Shown piece after piece: positions 34,704-41,369 of a stretch of DNA of 61,627 nucleotides. The DNA is from a virus. The stretch is taken from the IMG/VR virus record IMGVR_UViG_3300013119_000686, positions 1 through 61,627 of that record, one strand, 5' to 3'. The notes under the pieces were generated by a model. That model had not been told where the DNA came from. It searched no databases and was given only the letters and a program-made list of their open reading frames with translations. The position numbers were made by a program, and so were the translations under genes. Every line of letters begins with the position of its first letter. Position 1 is the first letter of the stretch.

Positions 34704-36635
34704 ATGGCAAAATCATTTACACTAGAACAGTTGACAGAAGGCATCAGGCAGAGAAATGTCGGTGCTGAAGGTCAACGACTGATTGAAAAGTGGTCTAGAA
34801 CAGGTCTTCTTCGTGGTCTCGCTGATCACAATAGAGAGATCATGTCTCGACTTCTTGAGAATCAGGCTGCACAGCTGTTAAGAGAGCAAAACTCTCTGTC
34901 AACAGGCGCAGCAAACATGACAACATCTGGCGATCTTCGTGGTTTCACAAACATCGCCTTCCCGATCGTCCGCAGGGTCTTCGGTGGTCTCGTATCTAAT
35001 GAGTTGGTATCAATTCAGCCTATGAGCCTTCCCTCTGGTCTGCTCTTCTATCTGGATTACACATATGGAACCCGCATCGGCGGTGATTCAAATCTCCAGA
35101 CAGGTGCCGCAGGTGCAGCAAATGCGCAGACATACGGTAAGGGTCAGTCGATCTACAACAACCCCACAGGCAAGGGTGTCCAAAGCGGATCTTTGGCTGT
35201 CGGTGGTCAGTATGATCTAGTTGGAACATCGTATACCAAGGTTCACAGCTCATCTATTGTTCAGACATCAAACGTCTTGGCATCAGGTGCCTTCCAGGGT
35301 AACTCAACGTTACAAGATGGTCGCGTCTGTGCATCAACGGGTACTGACGGTCGACTTCTACAGTTCGATCCACAGCTAACAAACCTCATTGACGATGACA
35401 CAGCACAGAACACAACTGGTGAGTTCCAGTTCGTGATTCTTGATCTAGCCTCCTCAGTGTTCAACTCTATGGATACAACACAGGCTAAGGATGTCTCACT
35501 GTTCACAGATGCTGACCTCGGTTCAGATCAAGGCGGAGGCGGAAACGGTCTTTCAGCCGTACCTGAGTCAGTTCAGGGTGGCAAGAACCTTGTTAACGTC
35601 AGACGTCTGAACCAGGTGGGAACATATGCTAACGGTCAGTTCACGTCAGATCCTCTCATTGGAAGAACGTCTGCAAATGCCGCTCTTCTTGTTGTTGTTA
35701 CAGGATCTCACAAGGCCCATCCGGCTGGTGTTGCTAACCTAACTGCATCATACGCATTGGCTGCGTCACTTGACATCGATACATCTGACGGCTCTGCTCT
35801 CACGATTCCATCGTTTGAGTCTGATTTCGCGTCATCGCCCTCCCCGGCGATCCCTGAGATCGACATCAAGATCGAGTCAATCGCTGTAACAGCTCAGACA
35901 CGCAAGCTACGTGCTCGCTGGTCACCAGAGCTCGCACAGGATCTTAACGCCTACCACAGCATGGATGCTGAGGTCGAGCTAACACAGATCCTCTCTGAGC
36001 AGGTAGCTCTTGAGATCGACCGTGAGATCCTAAACGATCTCCTGGTCGAGGCAGCAGGTGCTAACTACTACTGGTCACGCATGCCAGGTAAGTTCGTTAA
36101 CAAGACAAACGGTACAGAGGCTACTCTTTCTAGCACTCTAGCTTCCGGTCCTAGCTTCACAGGTACGGTCCGTGAGTGGTATGAGACGCTAGTTGAGACG
36201 ATCATCGATGTCGCTAATGAGATTCACCGTAAGACTCTTCGCGGTTCTGCAAACTTCATCGTTTGCTCACCTGAGGTGTCAACGGTATTCGAGGCATCAG
36301 TTCTTTACAAGCCTAACTACAGTCTTGACGGCGACGGTCAGGTTGGTAATCCGTTCACACTCGGTGCAGCTCCGGTCGGTACGCTGAGCAACCGTTTCAC
36401 GGTCTATAAGGACCCCTACTTCCCACGCAACAAGGTTCTTGTTGGTTATAAGGGCGGTAGCTACCTTGAGACAGGATACGTTTACGCTCCGTACGTACCA
36501 TTAATTGTCACACCGACGATCTTTGCTCCAGAGGATTTCACGCCTCGCAAGGGAGTGATGACTCGATACGGCAAAAAGATGGTTCGTGCTGACTTCTACG
36601 GCACTGTGACGGTGCTTGATCTCAATGTGATCTAG
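34704..36635 (+). CDS. Major capsid protein (T4 gp23-like)
   Basis: 643 residues with an HK97-fold T4-type capsid pattern. A helical N-terminal region comes before NIAFPIVRRVFGGLVSNELVSIQPM, and later come RARWSPELAQDLNAYHSMDAE and FTPRKGVMTRYGKKMVRADF. The N-terminal 61 residues are charged and helical, ending AAQLLRE before QNSLSTG. An L-x-E site at residue 61 sits at nearly the same place as the T4 gp23 cleavage (residue 65), so processing there is likely. Codon use is richer in C-ending codons than in its neighbours, as expected of a highly expressed gene. AAGGA precedes the ATG and a strong terminator follows. Confidence 0.95.
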   Translation: MAKSFTLEQLTEGIRQRNVGAEGQRLIEKWSRTGLLRGLADHNREIMSRLLENQAAQLLREQNSLSTGAANMTTSGDLRGFTNIAFPIVRRVFGGLVSNELVSIQPMSLPSGLLFYLDYTYGTRIGGDSNLQTGAAGAANAQTYGKGQSIYNNPTGKGVQSGSLAVGGQYDLVGTSYTKVHSSSIVQTSNVLASGAFQGNSTLQDGRVCASTGTDGRLLQFDPQLTNLIDDDTAQNTTGEFQFVILDLASSVFNSMDTTQAKDVSLFTDADLGSDQGGGGNGLSAVPESVQGGKNLVNVRRLNQVGTYANGQFTSDPLIGRTSANAALLVVVTGSHKAHPAGVANLTASYALAASLDIDTSDGSALTIPSFESDFASSPSPAIPEIDIKIESIAVTAQTRKLRARWSPELAQDLNAYHSMDAEVELTQILSEQVALEIDREILNDLLVEAAGANYYWSRMPGKFVNKTNGTEATLSSTLASGPSFTGTVREWYETLVETIIDVANEIHRKTLRGSANFIVCSPEVSTVFEASVLYKPNYSLDGDGQVGNPFTLGAAPVGTLSNRFTVYKDPYFPRNKVLVGYKGGSYLETGYVYAPYVPLIVTPTIFAPEDFTPRKGVMTRYGKKMVRADFYGTVTVLDLNVI

Positions 36636-36657
36636 AAAAAGTTCATCTAATGAACGG

Positions 36658-36686
36658 GGAGGGAGCTTTTGCTCCCTCCTTTTTTA
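36658..36686 (+). terminator. Intrinsic terminator after major capsid gene
   Basis: A nine-pair stem (GGAGGGAGC, loop TTTT, GCTCCCTCC) is followed by TTTTTTATTTT, 23 bases after the capsid stop. It separates the head transcripts from the accessory region. Confidence 0.9.
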
Positions 36687-36696
36687 TTTTAAGTAG

Positions 36697-36725
36697 TTTA
36701 CAAAAATCTATTCATACTATATTAT
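36697..36725 (+). promoter_or_regulatory. Sigma70-type promoter for the gene at 36744
   Basis: TTTACA (36697-36702) and TATTAT (36720-36725) are separated by exactly 17 bases, each differing from consensus at one position. It lies just downstream of the capsid terminator and 18 bases before the next ATG, so the downstream gene has its own host-type promoter. Confidence 0.6.
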
Positions 36726-36743
36726 TACTATGTAGAGGTAAAT

Positions 36744-37298
36744 ATGGTAGAAAAAGTAAAGTGTGAATACTGCGATAAACTGCTAAGCAATACAAAAAGA
36801 TCAATAGGGTCGCATATCGGTTATTGGCATAAGGATATTGCAGAAAAGCTATATGACAAGAGTGTTGAGTTTAAATTGTCTTGTAATATCTGCAATAAAC
36901 GAGTTGCAAATACAAACAATGTTCTCGCAAGACACGTAAGAAAAGAACATCAGGTAGAGTTTGTAGACTATATTGTTAAGTTTAATCACGATGGCAAATG
37001 GCCCGTGTGCAAGTGTGGCTGCGGAGAGAAAGTAAGATATAACAAAGGAGGTTTCGCGAAATACGTTTCAGGCCACTCATCAATAGGTAAAAATAACGGC
37101 ATGTATGGCAAAAAAGGAATTAATTCTCCAAACTATGGAAAGGTTAGAACTGCCACACATAGAGAAAACTATAGCCGAGCTGCAAAAAAGAGATGGAAGG
37201 ATAACTATGATGAGAGATGTGCCACACTTAGAACACCAGAATATAGAGAAAAGCAAAGAATCGCGGGCATTAAAACATCGCAGAGACAAGATGTATAA
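36744..37298 (+). CDS. Truncated homing-endonuclease-like protein (zinc fingers, NUMOD3-like)
   Basis: 184 residues. There are two C2H2-like fingers (CEYC with HIGYWH; CNIC with HVRKEH), a CKCGCGEKVRYNKGGF-x-GH element, and then NUMOD3-like motifs (KNNGMYGKKG, SPNYGK) with a basic helix. The same order of a C2H2 finger, a CGCEE-to-GH element and DNA-binding repeats opens the antisense endonuclease at 50781-52436. Here the protein stops before any nuclease domain. It is probably a homing-endonuclease remnant or a stand-alone DNA-binding protein. GAGG precedes the ATG, and the gene has its own promoter and lies just upstream of a large RNA. Confidence 0.65.
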   Translation: MVEKVKCEYCDKLLSNTKRSIGSHIGYWHKDIAEKLYDKSVEFKLSCNICNKRVANTNNVLARHVRKEHQVEFVDYIVKFNHDGKWPVCKCGCGEKVRYNKGGFAKYVSGHSSIGKNNGMYGKKGINSPNYGKVRTATHRENYSRAAKKRWKDNYDERCATLRTPEYREKQRIAGIKTSQRQDV

Positions 37299-37300
37299 TT

Positions 37301-37329
37301 TTGTACAACAGAAGTAGAAGGTATATACT
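37301..37329 (+). promoter_or_regulatory. Candidate promoter for large structured RNA
   Basis: TTGTAC (37301-37306), 17 bases, then TATACT (37324-37329). The -10 is good and the -35 is weak. It begins just after the stop of the preceding gene and would start transcription near 37336, where the structured region begins. A hairpin (TAGAAG/CTTCTA, 37315-37333) overlaps it. Confidence 0.45.
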
Positions 37330-37335
37330 TCTATA

Positions 37336-38034
37336 GTTCTTTGAAAATTTATGTGACCCATGTTCTCGGGTCCAAAAATCCAGGTGGAGTTACTGGCTCC
37401 TGGATCTAATATCTTTTGGTATTAGGATAGAGAAAACTCCGATGGAGAAGGTGACGTTCTTACGTCATGCCGCTTCACTAAGAGGAGGGACGAGTTAAGG
37501 AAGGTGGAACTTTCGAAGTCGTTCAGTGGCCTAAGGTATGAGTCCCTATTCCGCTAGGGAAGTGCTACCGAGGGTATCCATGGACTTGTAGGTTCATCGT
37601 GGAAACGGGACAAGGGCAATCCAAGAAGCCGAAAGGCTATGATGTCTTGGGAAGAAGGGTTAACTCTCTTCAGAATCTAACTGTCGGTGACAGAAGTCTC
37701 TCTGGTGGAATTGGCAACAAGACCACCGTCCCGAAAGGGGTCCTGTGGATATGCTCCCAAGGTTTGGAAGCAGGGCGCGCGATCACGAGGTGAAGTGTAC
37801 AGCTCACTCAAGAGAACGCAGAATGTCATGGCGATAGTAGGGCGTGCTGTTCCGTAGGTATTACAGCCTAAGAACAGGGAGAAAGCTCGTGAACGGCTTT
37901 ACAGGTCGGTGTGTGCACCTCTAACCAAAAGGGACAGCTTCGAATTCAAGCGGAGTTGAGGGTCACGAGAATGAAAAGCGAGGTATGCTGCGCTTTTCCC
38001 CCATCTAGGGCCGGTCTTTCGACCGGCCCTTTTT
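37336..38034 (+). ncRNA. Large structured non-coding RNA, about 700 nt, class not identified
   Basis: This 775-base stretch has no credible gene but many strong hairpins in order: 37378-37405 (ATCCAGG/CCTGGAT), 37406-37425, 37451-37468 (UCUU loop), 37543-37560 (TCCCTA/TAGGGA), 37621-37650 with inner AGCC-GAAA-GGCT, 37681-37693, 37704-37727 (GGTGG/CCACC), 37730-37739 (GAAA loop), 37847-37877 (CTGTTC/GAACAG around TAGG/CCTA), 37882-37900 and 37973-37998 (GAAAAGCG/CGCTTTTC), and then a terminator. GNRA loops and higher GC than the neighbours point to a folded RNA. Large ornate phage RNAs such as GOLLD and ROOL are of similar size, but I cannot confirm membership. Hallmarks of RNase P, tmRNA and group I/II introns were not seen. 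The 5' end is inferred from the promoter candidate. Confidence 0.85.
38008..38034 (+). terminator. Intrinsic terminator of the large RNA
   Basis: A perfect nine-pair stem (GGGCCGGTC, loop TTTC, GACCGGCCC) followed by TTTTTATAT. It is the strongest terminator in the window. Confidence 0.95.
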
Positions 38035-38073
38035 ATATCTTAGTGAAATAGTTATAAAATAAAAGGTAAAATT

Positions 38074-38301
38074 TTGTTTAAACATTTAAAAGATACGGAC
38101 ATGACATATCTAGGACACTTCTACAGATCTTTTGGATTTGCTGTGTGGTCAGCAATGATGCTTTTTGTTAGCGTGATTCACGCAATAGTTCCATTTCTGT
38201 TTACAGAAACATTTTCTACTAATGTTATAAGGCTAGCAGACAGGCTTGAAGAAGAAAAAATAAACTTTTTTAATAAAAAATTGAATGAAAGGCAGCCCTA
38301 A
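38074..38301 (+). CDS. Small membrane protein, DUF6356-like
   Basis: 75 residues from a TTG start 6 bases after AAAGG. The pattern HLKDTDMTYLGHFYRSFGFA, followed by one or two hydrophobic helices (WSAMMLFVSVIHAIVPFLFT) and a short charged tail, resembles the bacterial DUF6356 family, whose function is unknown. It lies directly after the RNA terminator. It is probably an accessory protein in the host membrane; the family match is by memory of the pattern only. Confidence 0.6.
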   Translation: MFKHLKDTDMTYLGHFYRSFGFAVWSAMMLFVSVIHAIVPFLFTETFSTNVIRLADRLEEEKINFFNKKLNERQP

Positions 38302-38341
38302 AGCTTATAATATATGTAAGCATCATATATAGGAGTTTAAC

Positions 38342-38665
38342 ATGAAGTTTATGCTATTAGCTGCCCTTAGTTTTTTTGGAACTAGCTGTTCAGCACACGC
38401 TCACACATCAGCTAGAAGTGGAGTTTCAGTCAGCGTTCAATCCGGGTGGATCTGGGTTCCTGGTTACTGGTCATATCTAAAATACGGTGTAGGAAAAAAC
38501 ACTATCGTTAGAAAATATAGATGGAACGGGGGCTATTGGAATCACAAGTCACTTGGTAAATCATATAGAACACATAAGCAGGGTCCGCCAGCTAATCGAC
38601 ATTATCACAGACAGGGACACAACCACCACAGGCAGGGACATAGTCATCACAGACACACACGATAA
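38342..38665 (+). CDS. Secreted WxxGxW, His-rich protein
   Basis: 107 residues with AGGAG before the ATG. Residues 1-20 look like a signal peptide (MKFMLLAALSFFGTSCSAHA, cut after AHA). Two WxxGxW-type repeats follow (IWVPGYWSY and YRWNGGYWN), and the C-terminus is His/Arg-rich (HRQGHNHHRQGHSHHRH), made of short repeats and likely metal binding. WxxGxW repeat proteins are usually exported bacterial envelope proteins, so this may be an acquired host-like gene. Its function in the phage is unknown. Confidence 0.65.
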   Translation: MKFMLLAALSFFGTSCSAHAHTSARSGVSVSVQSGWIWVPGYWSYLKYGVGKNTIVRKYRWNGGYWNHKSLGKSYRTHKQGPPANRHYHRQGHNHHRQGHSHHRHTR

Positions 38666-38831
38666 AAAAGTTGATAGTGAGTCTCTATTTGCAGCTGTTC
38701 TTGGTACAATACTTTTCATATCGTGGGCTGTCACAATCACTAGCTGTATAATGGTACAATAAGCATATTGACATCATATTATTTCATTGTGAAGTAAATA
38801 GTTATATCTGAATTACTTTTTGGAGATAGCT

Positions 38832-39239
38832 GTGAGAGTCACAAAAAATGAACTTAGGAAAATCATTCTAGAGGCATTTGAAGAAATAGAGAGTGAAGAG
38901 GTCGCAGGTGAGTCTGAAAGTGCTAGTATATTTGATGCACCAGAACCTGAAGCGATACGATCACTAGAAAGACGAGAAGAAGAAAAACGATCCAGAGAAA
39001 AATGGGGAGCGCTATCTGATGAAGCTTTTAATGTAACTATGAACATTCTTCAGTCAGAGGCTAGAAGCTCAATTGATCCAATAGCGAGGGCATATATGAA
39101 GGTCAGACATATTGTTCACTCATCAAGTACTGGTGAAGAATCATGGCCTAGAGAAATAGAGATACAAGAGGGATTCGACACAGCGCTCAGTAGCATGATT
39201 CATAGAACCGTACTAGGGTATGATGAGGGAGAAATATAA
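38832..39239 (+). CDS. Small acidic protein with MRVTK...ILE N-terminal motif
   Basis: 135 residues from the GTG at 38832, chosen because GGAG stands 7 bases upstream and the product then begins MRVTKNELRKIILEAFEE. This N-terminus matches the next two gene products and ends in I-L-E/A, a plausible prohead-protease site. The remainder is acidic and helical. It is the first of three adjacent genes with this motif; I infer a packaged internal head protein. No enzyme motif is seen. Confidence 0.65.
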   Translation: MRVTKNELRKIILEAFEEIESEEVAGESESASIFDAPEPEAIRSLERREEEKRSREKWGALSDEAFNVTMNILQSEARSSIDPIARAYMKVRHIVHSSSTGEESWPREIEIQEGFDTALSSMIHRTVLGYDEGEI

Positions 39240-39246
39240 TCATATC

Positions 39247-39534
39247 ATGAAAGTCTCACAAAAAATGCTTCAAAGAATCATTAAAGAGGTTTATGAGGAT
39301 TCGGATAAAGAATATGAAATCCTTCAGGCATCTGAGAATCTCGCATCAACGTTATCATCTGAGTGGAGCAAAGAAGAGGCATATAAGATTATAGTTTATG
39401 CTGCTGATATACTTAATCCCGGGTCATATAGACCAAGCGAAGAAGAAAAAGAAGAATTTGTAACAGAGCCTTTTCCAGGATCAAGAAAAATTCCTGGTGG
39501 ATCATTAAGCTGGAGAGATCGTGAGAATAACTAA
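39247..39534 (+). CDS. Small acidic protein with MKVSQ...IIKE N-terminal motif
   Basis: 95 residues from the ATG at 39247, giving MKVSQKMLQRIIKEVYED; a start 9 codons earlier overlaps the previous gene and lacks the motif at its N-terminus. The rest is acidic, with a helix-rich centre and a Pro/Gly end. It overlaps the following gene by 14 bases. It has the same N-terminal pattern as its neighbours, so a shared targeting function is inferred. Confidence 0.6.
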   Translation: MKVSQKMLQRIIKEVYEDSDKEYEILQASENLASTLSSEWSKEEAYKIIVYAADILNPGSYRPSEEEKEEFVTEPFPGSRKIPGGSLSWRDRENN

Positions 39535-40033
39535 AAGACAGTTCAAAAATCTAATACTGAACGAAGTTAATAATATCTTGATAGAGATGTGCGGACCTTG
39601 TGCAGCTGGAGCTGAAGACCCTGGACATGGTGAGGTCAGTCTTATGTCTAGAGTTTCACCAGATGTGCTACCTGATGATGGACCTGGATCACCACTTACT
39701 AGACAAGAGGCGCTTAAGGCTGTCATGGCTATAGCAAATGATACGTCTTGTCCAGCTACTAGATCTGCTCTTGAAGGTGTTGTTGATAGTCTTTCTGGTG
39801 AGCAAGAATATGAAGATTATGATAATGATACTGGGATGGAAGTACTTCACAGCGATCATGAAGGACAATCATGCGATGAAGCACACCCTCGTGAGTCTCA
39901 TGATAGCTGGAAAGCTACAGGTCAAATAAGCATTTCTGATTTGGGAAGCATAGATCCGCACGCAGCATTTGGTCTCGGACACAGTGTGGGCTCAGGTAAG
40001 AAAGAAGAACAACCTCAGGTTCATTGGAATTGA
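39521..40033 (+). CDS. Small protein with MRITK...LNE N-terminal motif
   Basis: 170 residues from a GTG inside the end of the previous gene. It begins MRITKRQFKNLILNEVNN, the third copy of the motif, and continues with an unusual CGPCAAGAEDPGHGEV segment and acidic stretches. MKITKRQLRRII-type N-termini recur on many small phage proteins of unknown role. Its C-terminus overlaps the lysA-like fragment in another frame, so its last 20 or so residues may be a by-product of that insertion. Confidence 0.6.
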   Translation: MRITKRQFKNLILNEVNNILIEMCGPCAAGAEDPGHGEVSLMSRVSPDVLPDDGPGSPLTRQEALKAVMAIANDTSCPATRSALEGVVDSLSGEQEYEDYDNDTGMEVLHSDHEGQSCDEAHPRESHDSWKATGQISISDLGSIDPHAAFGLGHSVGSGKKEEQPQVHWN

Positions 40034-40304
40034 TGCCGGCATGCACACGCTCATCCGCCCAGCGATGTATGAGGCGCATCACGAGATCTTTAACCTGTCA
40101 AGGCTCAATGATGAACCTGCCAGCAGATATCAGATCGTTGGTCCCATATGTGAGAGCGGAGATGTGATGGGATTTAATAGATTGATGCCTGAGACAAGGC
40201 CCGGAGATGTCATCCTGATTGAGAATGCAGGTGCCTACGGTGCAGTTATGTCGATGGAGAGATATAATATGAGAGACAAGGTGAGAGAGATCGTAATTCA
40301 CTAA
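39969..40304 (+). pseudogene. C-terminal fragment of diaminopimelate decarboxylase (lysA-like)
   Basis: From about 40008 the frame reads RFIGIDAGMHTLIRPAMYEA, then HHEI, IVGPICESGDVMG, LPETRPGDVILI and ENAGAYGAVMS, ending EIVIH. These are the conserved C-terminal motifs of LysA, including the catalytic-Cys segment CESGD and the cofactor-contacting GAYG. The roughly 300-residue PLP barrel and the last 20-25 residues are missing, so it cannot be an active decarboxylase alone. Only a TTG at 39969 and a GTG at 39984, without a ribosome site, could start it. GC is visibly higher than in the neighbours, suggesting capture of a bacterial gene piece. Confidence 0.8.
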
Positions 40305-40398
40305 TATTTTATTAAAGTGGTATCCTCTACTGATCAGTTTGCCAATATCTGTATATTTATATTTGATGAAATAATCTCAATAGAGTGAGGATGTTAAG

Positions 40399-40686
40399 AT
40401 GGGCATTAGGGCCATAAGAAAGGTATTTGGTAAGGTTACAAAGGTTGACAAGAATGGAATGCCGGTAAAGAATGATGTCTCTGCGGATGAAAAGCCAAGA
40501 ACTGTTGTTCAAGAGTTGAAGCAAGATGCTCCTGAGGTAAAGGTTGTGAAACCTGTCGCGAAGCCGACGCCCGCAAAACCTGTCTCACAAAAGAGGTCTG
40601 TTGTAGCTGAAAAACCTAAGAAGAAATCAGTTAGTGATATGTTGGGTAGCGTCACCTCAAAAAATAAGAAAAATAAAAGGAATTAA
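40399..40686 (+). CDS. Small basic Lys/Pro/Val-rich protein
   Basis: 95 residues, strongly basic, with Ala/Pro/Lys repeats (KVVKPVAKPTPAKPV) and a C-terminal Lys/Asn tail. It is probably unstructured and may bind DNA by charge. GAGG precedes the ATG. It could be an internal head or histone-like protein; nothing specific is recognised. It is followed after 5 bases by the candidate decoration protein. Confidence 0.6.
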   Translation: MGIRAIRKVFGKVTKVDKNGMPVKNDVSADEKPRTVVQELKQDAPEVKVVKPVAKPTPAKPVSQKRSVVAEKPKKKSVSDMLGSVTSKNKKNKRN

Positions 40687-40691
40687 TTATC

Positions 40692-41147
40692 ATGCCTAAG
40701 GTTAAAGTAACAAATAGCAAAGGTTTGGTCCAAGAGCCAGGGTCAGGAATAGAATTTGCAGAGGCTCCCGTCTATGACGTAACGTCACTAACAGCAAATG
40801 CCACAGTATCTAGAGGTGGTGTTTATACATTTAACTCAACATCACCACTAACTGCAACACTGCCAAAGGCAGCTGATGTACCAGGCTCACTGTGGACGTT
40901 TAGGTCACTCACAAGCCCAGTTCACAGTTTAACTGGCTCTGATGTCGATGGAAGGTCAATTTTCTGCGCCTCAGGGCTTGGAGCCAGAGAGGGTAGCGGA
41001 AGTCTTCCTGACCATCGTCTAGATGGTGGTCAGTTAAAGCTAACAGGAACTGTTGGTGCAGCAGTTACACTGCTATGTGACGGTCGTCAGTATCAGGTTC
41101 TAGCATCTAGCGGAACACTGACATTCGTCAATACAGCAGCAAACTAA
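40692..41147 (+). CDS. Candidate capsid decoration or fibre-type beta protein
   Basis: 151 residues, beta-rich with regular Thr/Ser/Gly/Val strands (VSRGGVYTFNSTSPLTATLP, later LKLTGTVGAAVTLLCDGRQY). The pattern is like that of small phage capsid decoration proteins and trimeric fibre domains. AAGGA lies upstream. A terminator-like hairpin follows, so the gene ends the accessory unit. Decoration is inferred from fold pattern and position after the capsid gene; no direct homologue is recalled. Confidence 0.5.
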   Translation: MPKVKVTNSKGLVQEPGSGIEFAEAPVYDVTSLTANATVSRGGVYTFNSTSPLTATLPKAADVPGSLWTFRSLTSPVHSLTGSDVDGRSIFCASGLGAREGSGSLPDHRLDGGQLKLTGTVGAAVTLLCDGRQYQVLASSGTLTFVNTAAN

Positions 41148-41239
41148 TATTTATGTAGATTTAACACAGATCTACCTTAATAGCAAAGCAATGGTTTACA
41201 TCAGATATTAGTTGTGGTGATAAACAGAAGCTGACTGAG

Positions 41240-41270
41240 AGCTCGGAATGATAACGTCCGAGCTTTCTTT
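41240..41270 (+). terminator. Probable intrinsic terminator before the neck genes
   Basis: An eight-pair stem AGCTCGGA/TCCGAGCT with a 9-base loop is followed by TTCTTTG, so the U tract is imperfect. It lies in the 222-base gap 41148-41369. A second, weaker hairpin GTAGAT/ATCTAC lies at 41155-41175. Otherwise I see no gene in the gap. Confidence 0.65.
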
Positions 41271-41369
41271 GCGTTAAGTTTTTAGTAAATGACCACGCTG
41301 TTTTAGGAATCGTTCATGTCGTGTAGATAATTAATAATAGAAGTGCGTTCATCAATAGAGAGCTAAAAA

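Noticed and set aside
37315-37333. Hairpin TAGAAG/CTTCTA as terminator of the gene at 36744
   Set aside because: No U tract follows, and it overlaps a plausible promoter.
37599-37793. A 64-codon frame inside the large RNA
   Set aside because: It crosses several strong hairpins, lacks a ribosome site and has no protein-like pattern.
37336-38034. Group I or group II intron, RNase P RNA or tmRNA
   Set aside because: No domain V-like hairpin, no group I core pairing, no RNase P conserved boxes and no tmRNA tag frame were recognised by eye. The flanking genes are complete, so nothing is interrupted.
38768-38796. Perfect TTGACA in the gap before 38832
   Set aside because: No acceptable -10 hexamer lies 16-18 bases downstream.
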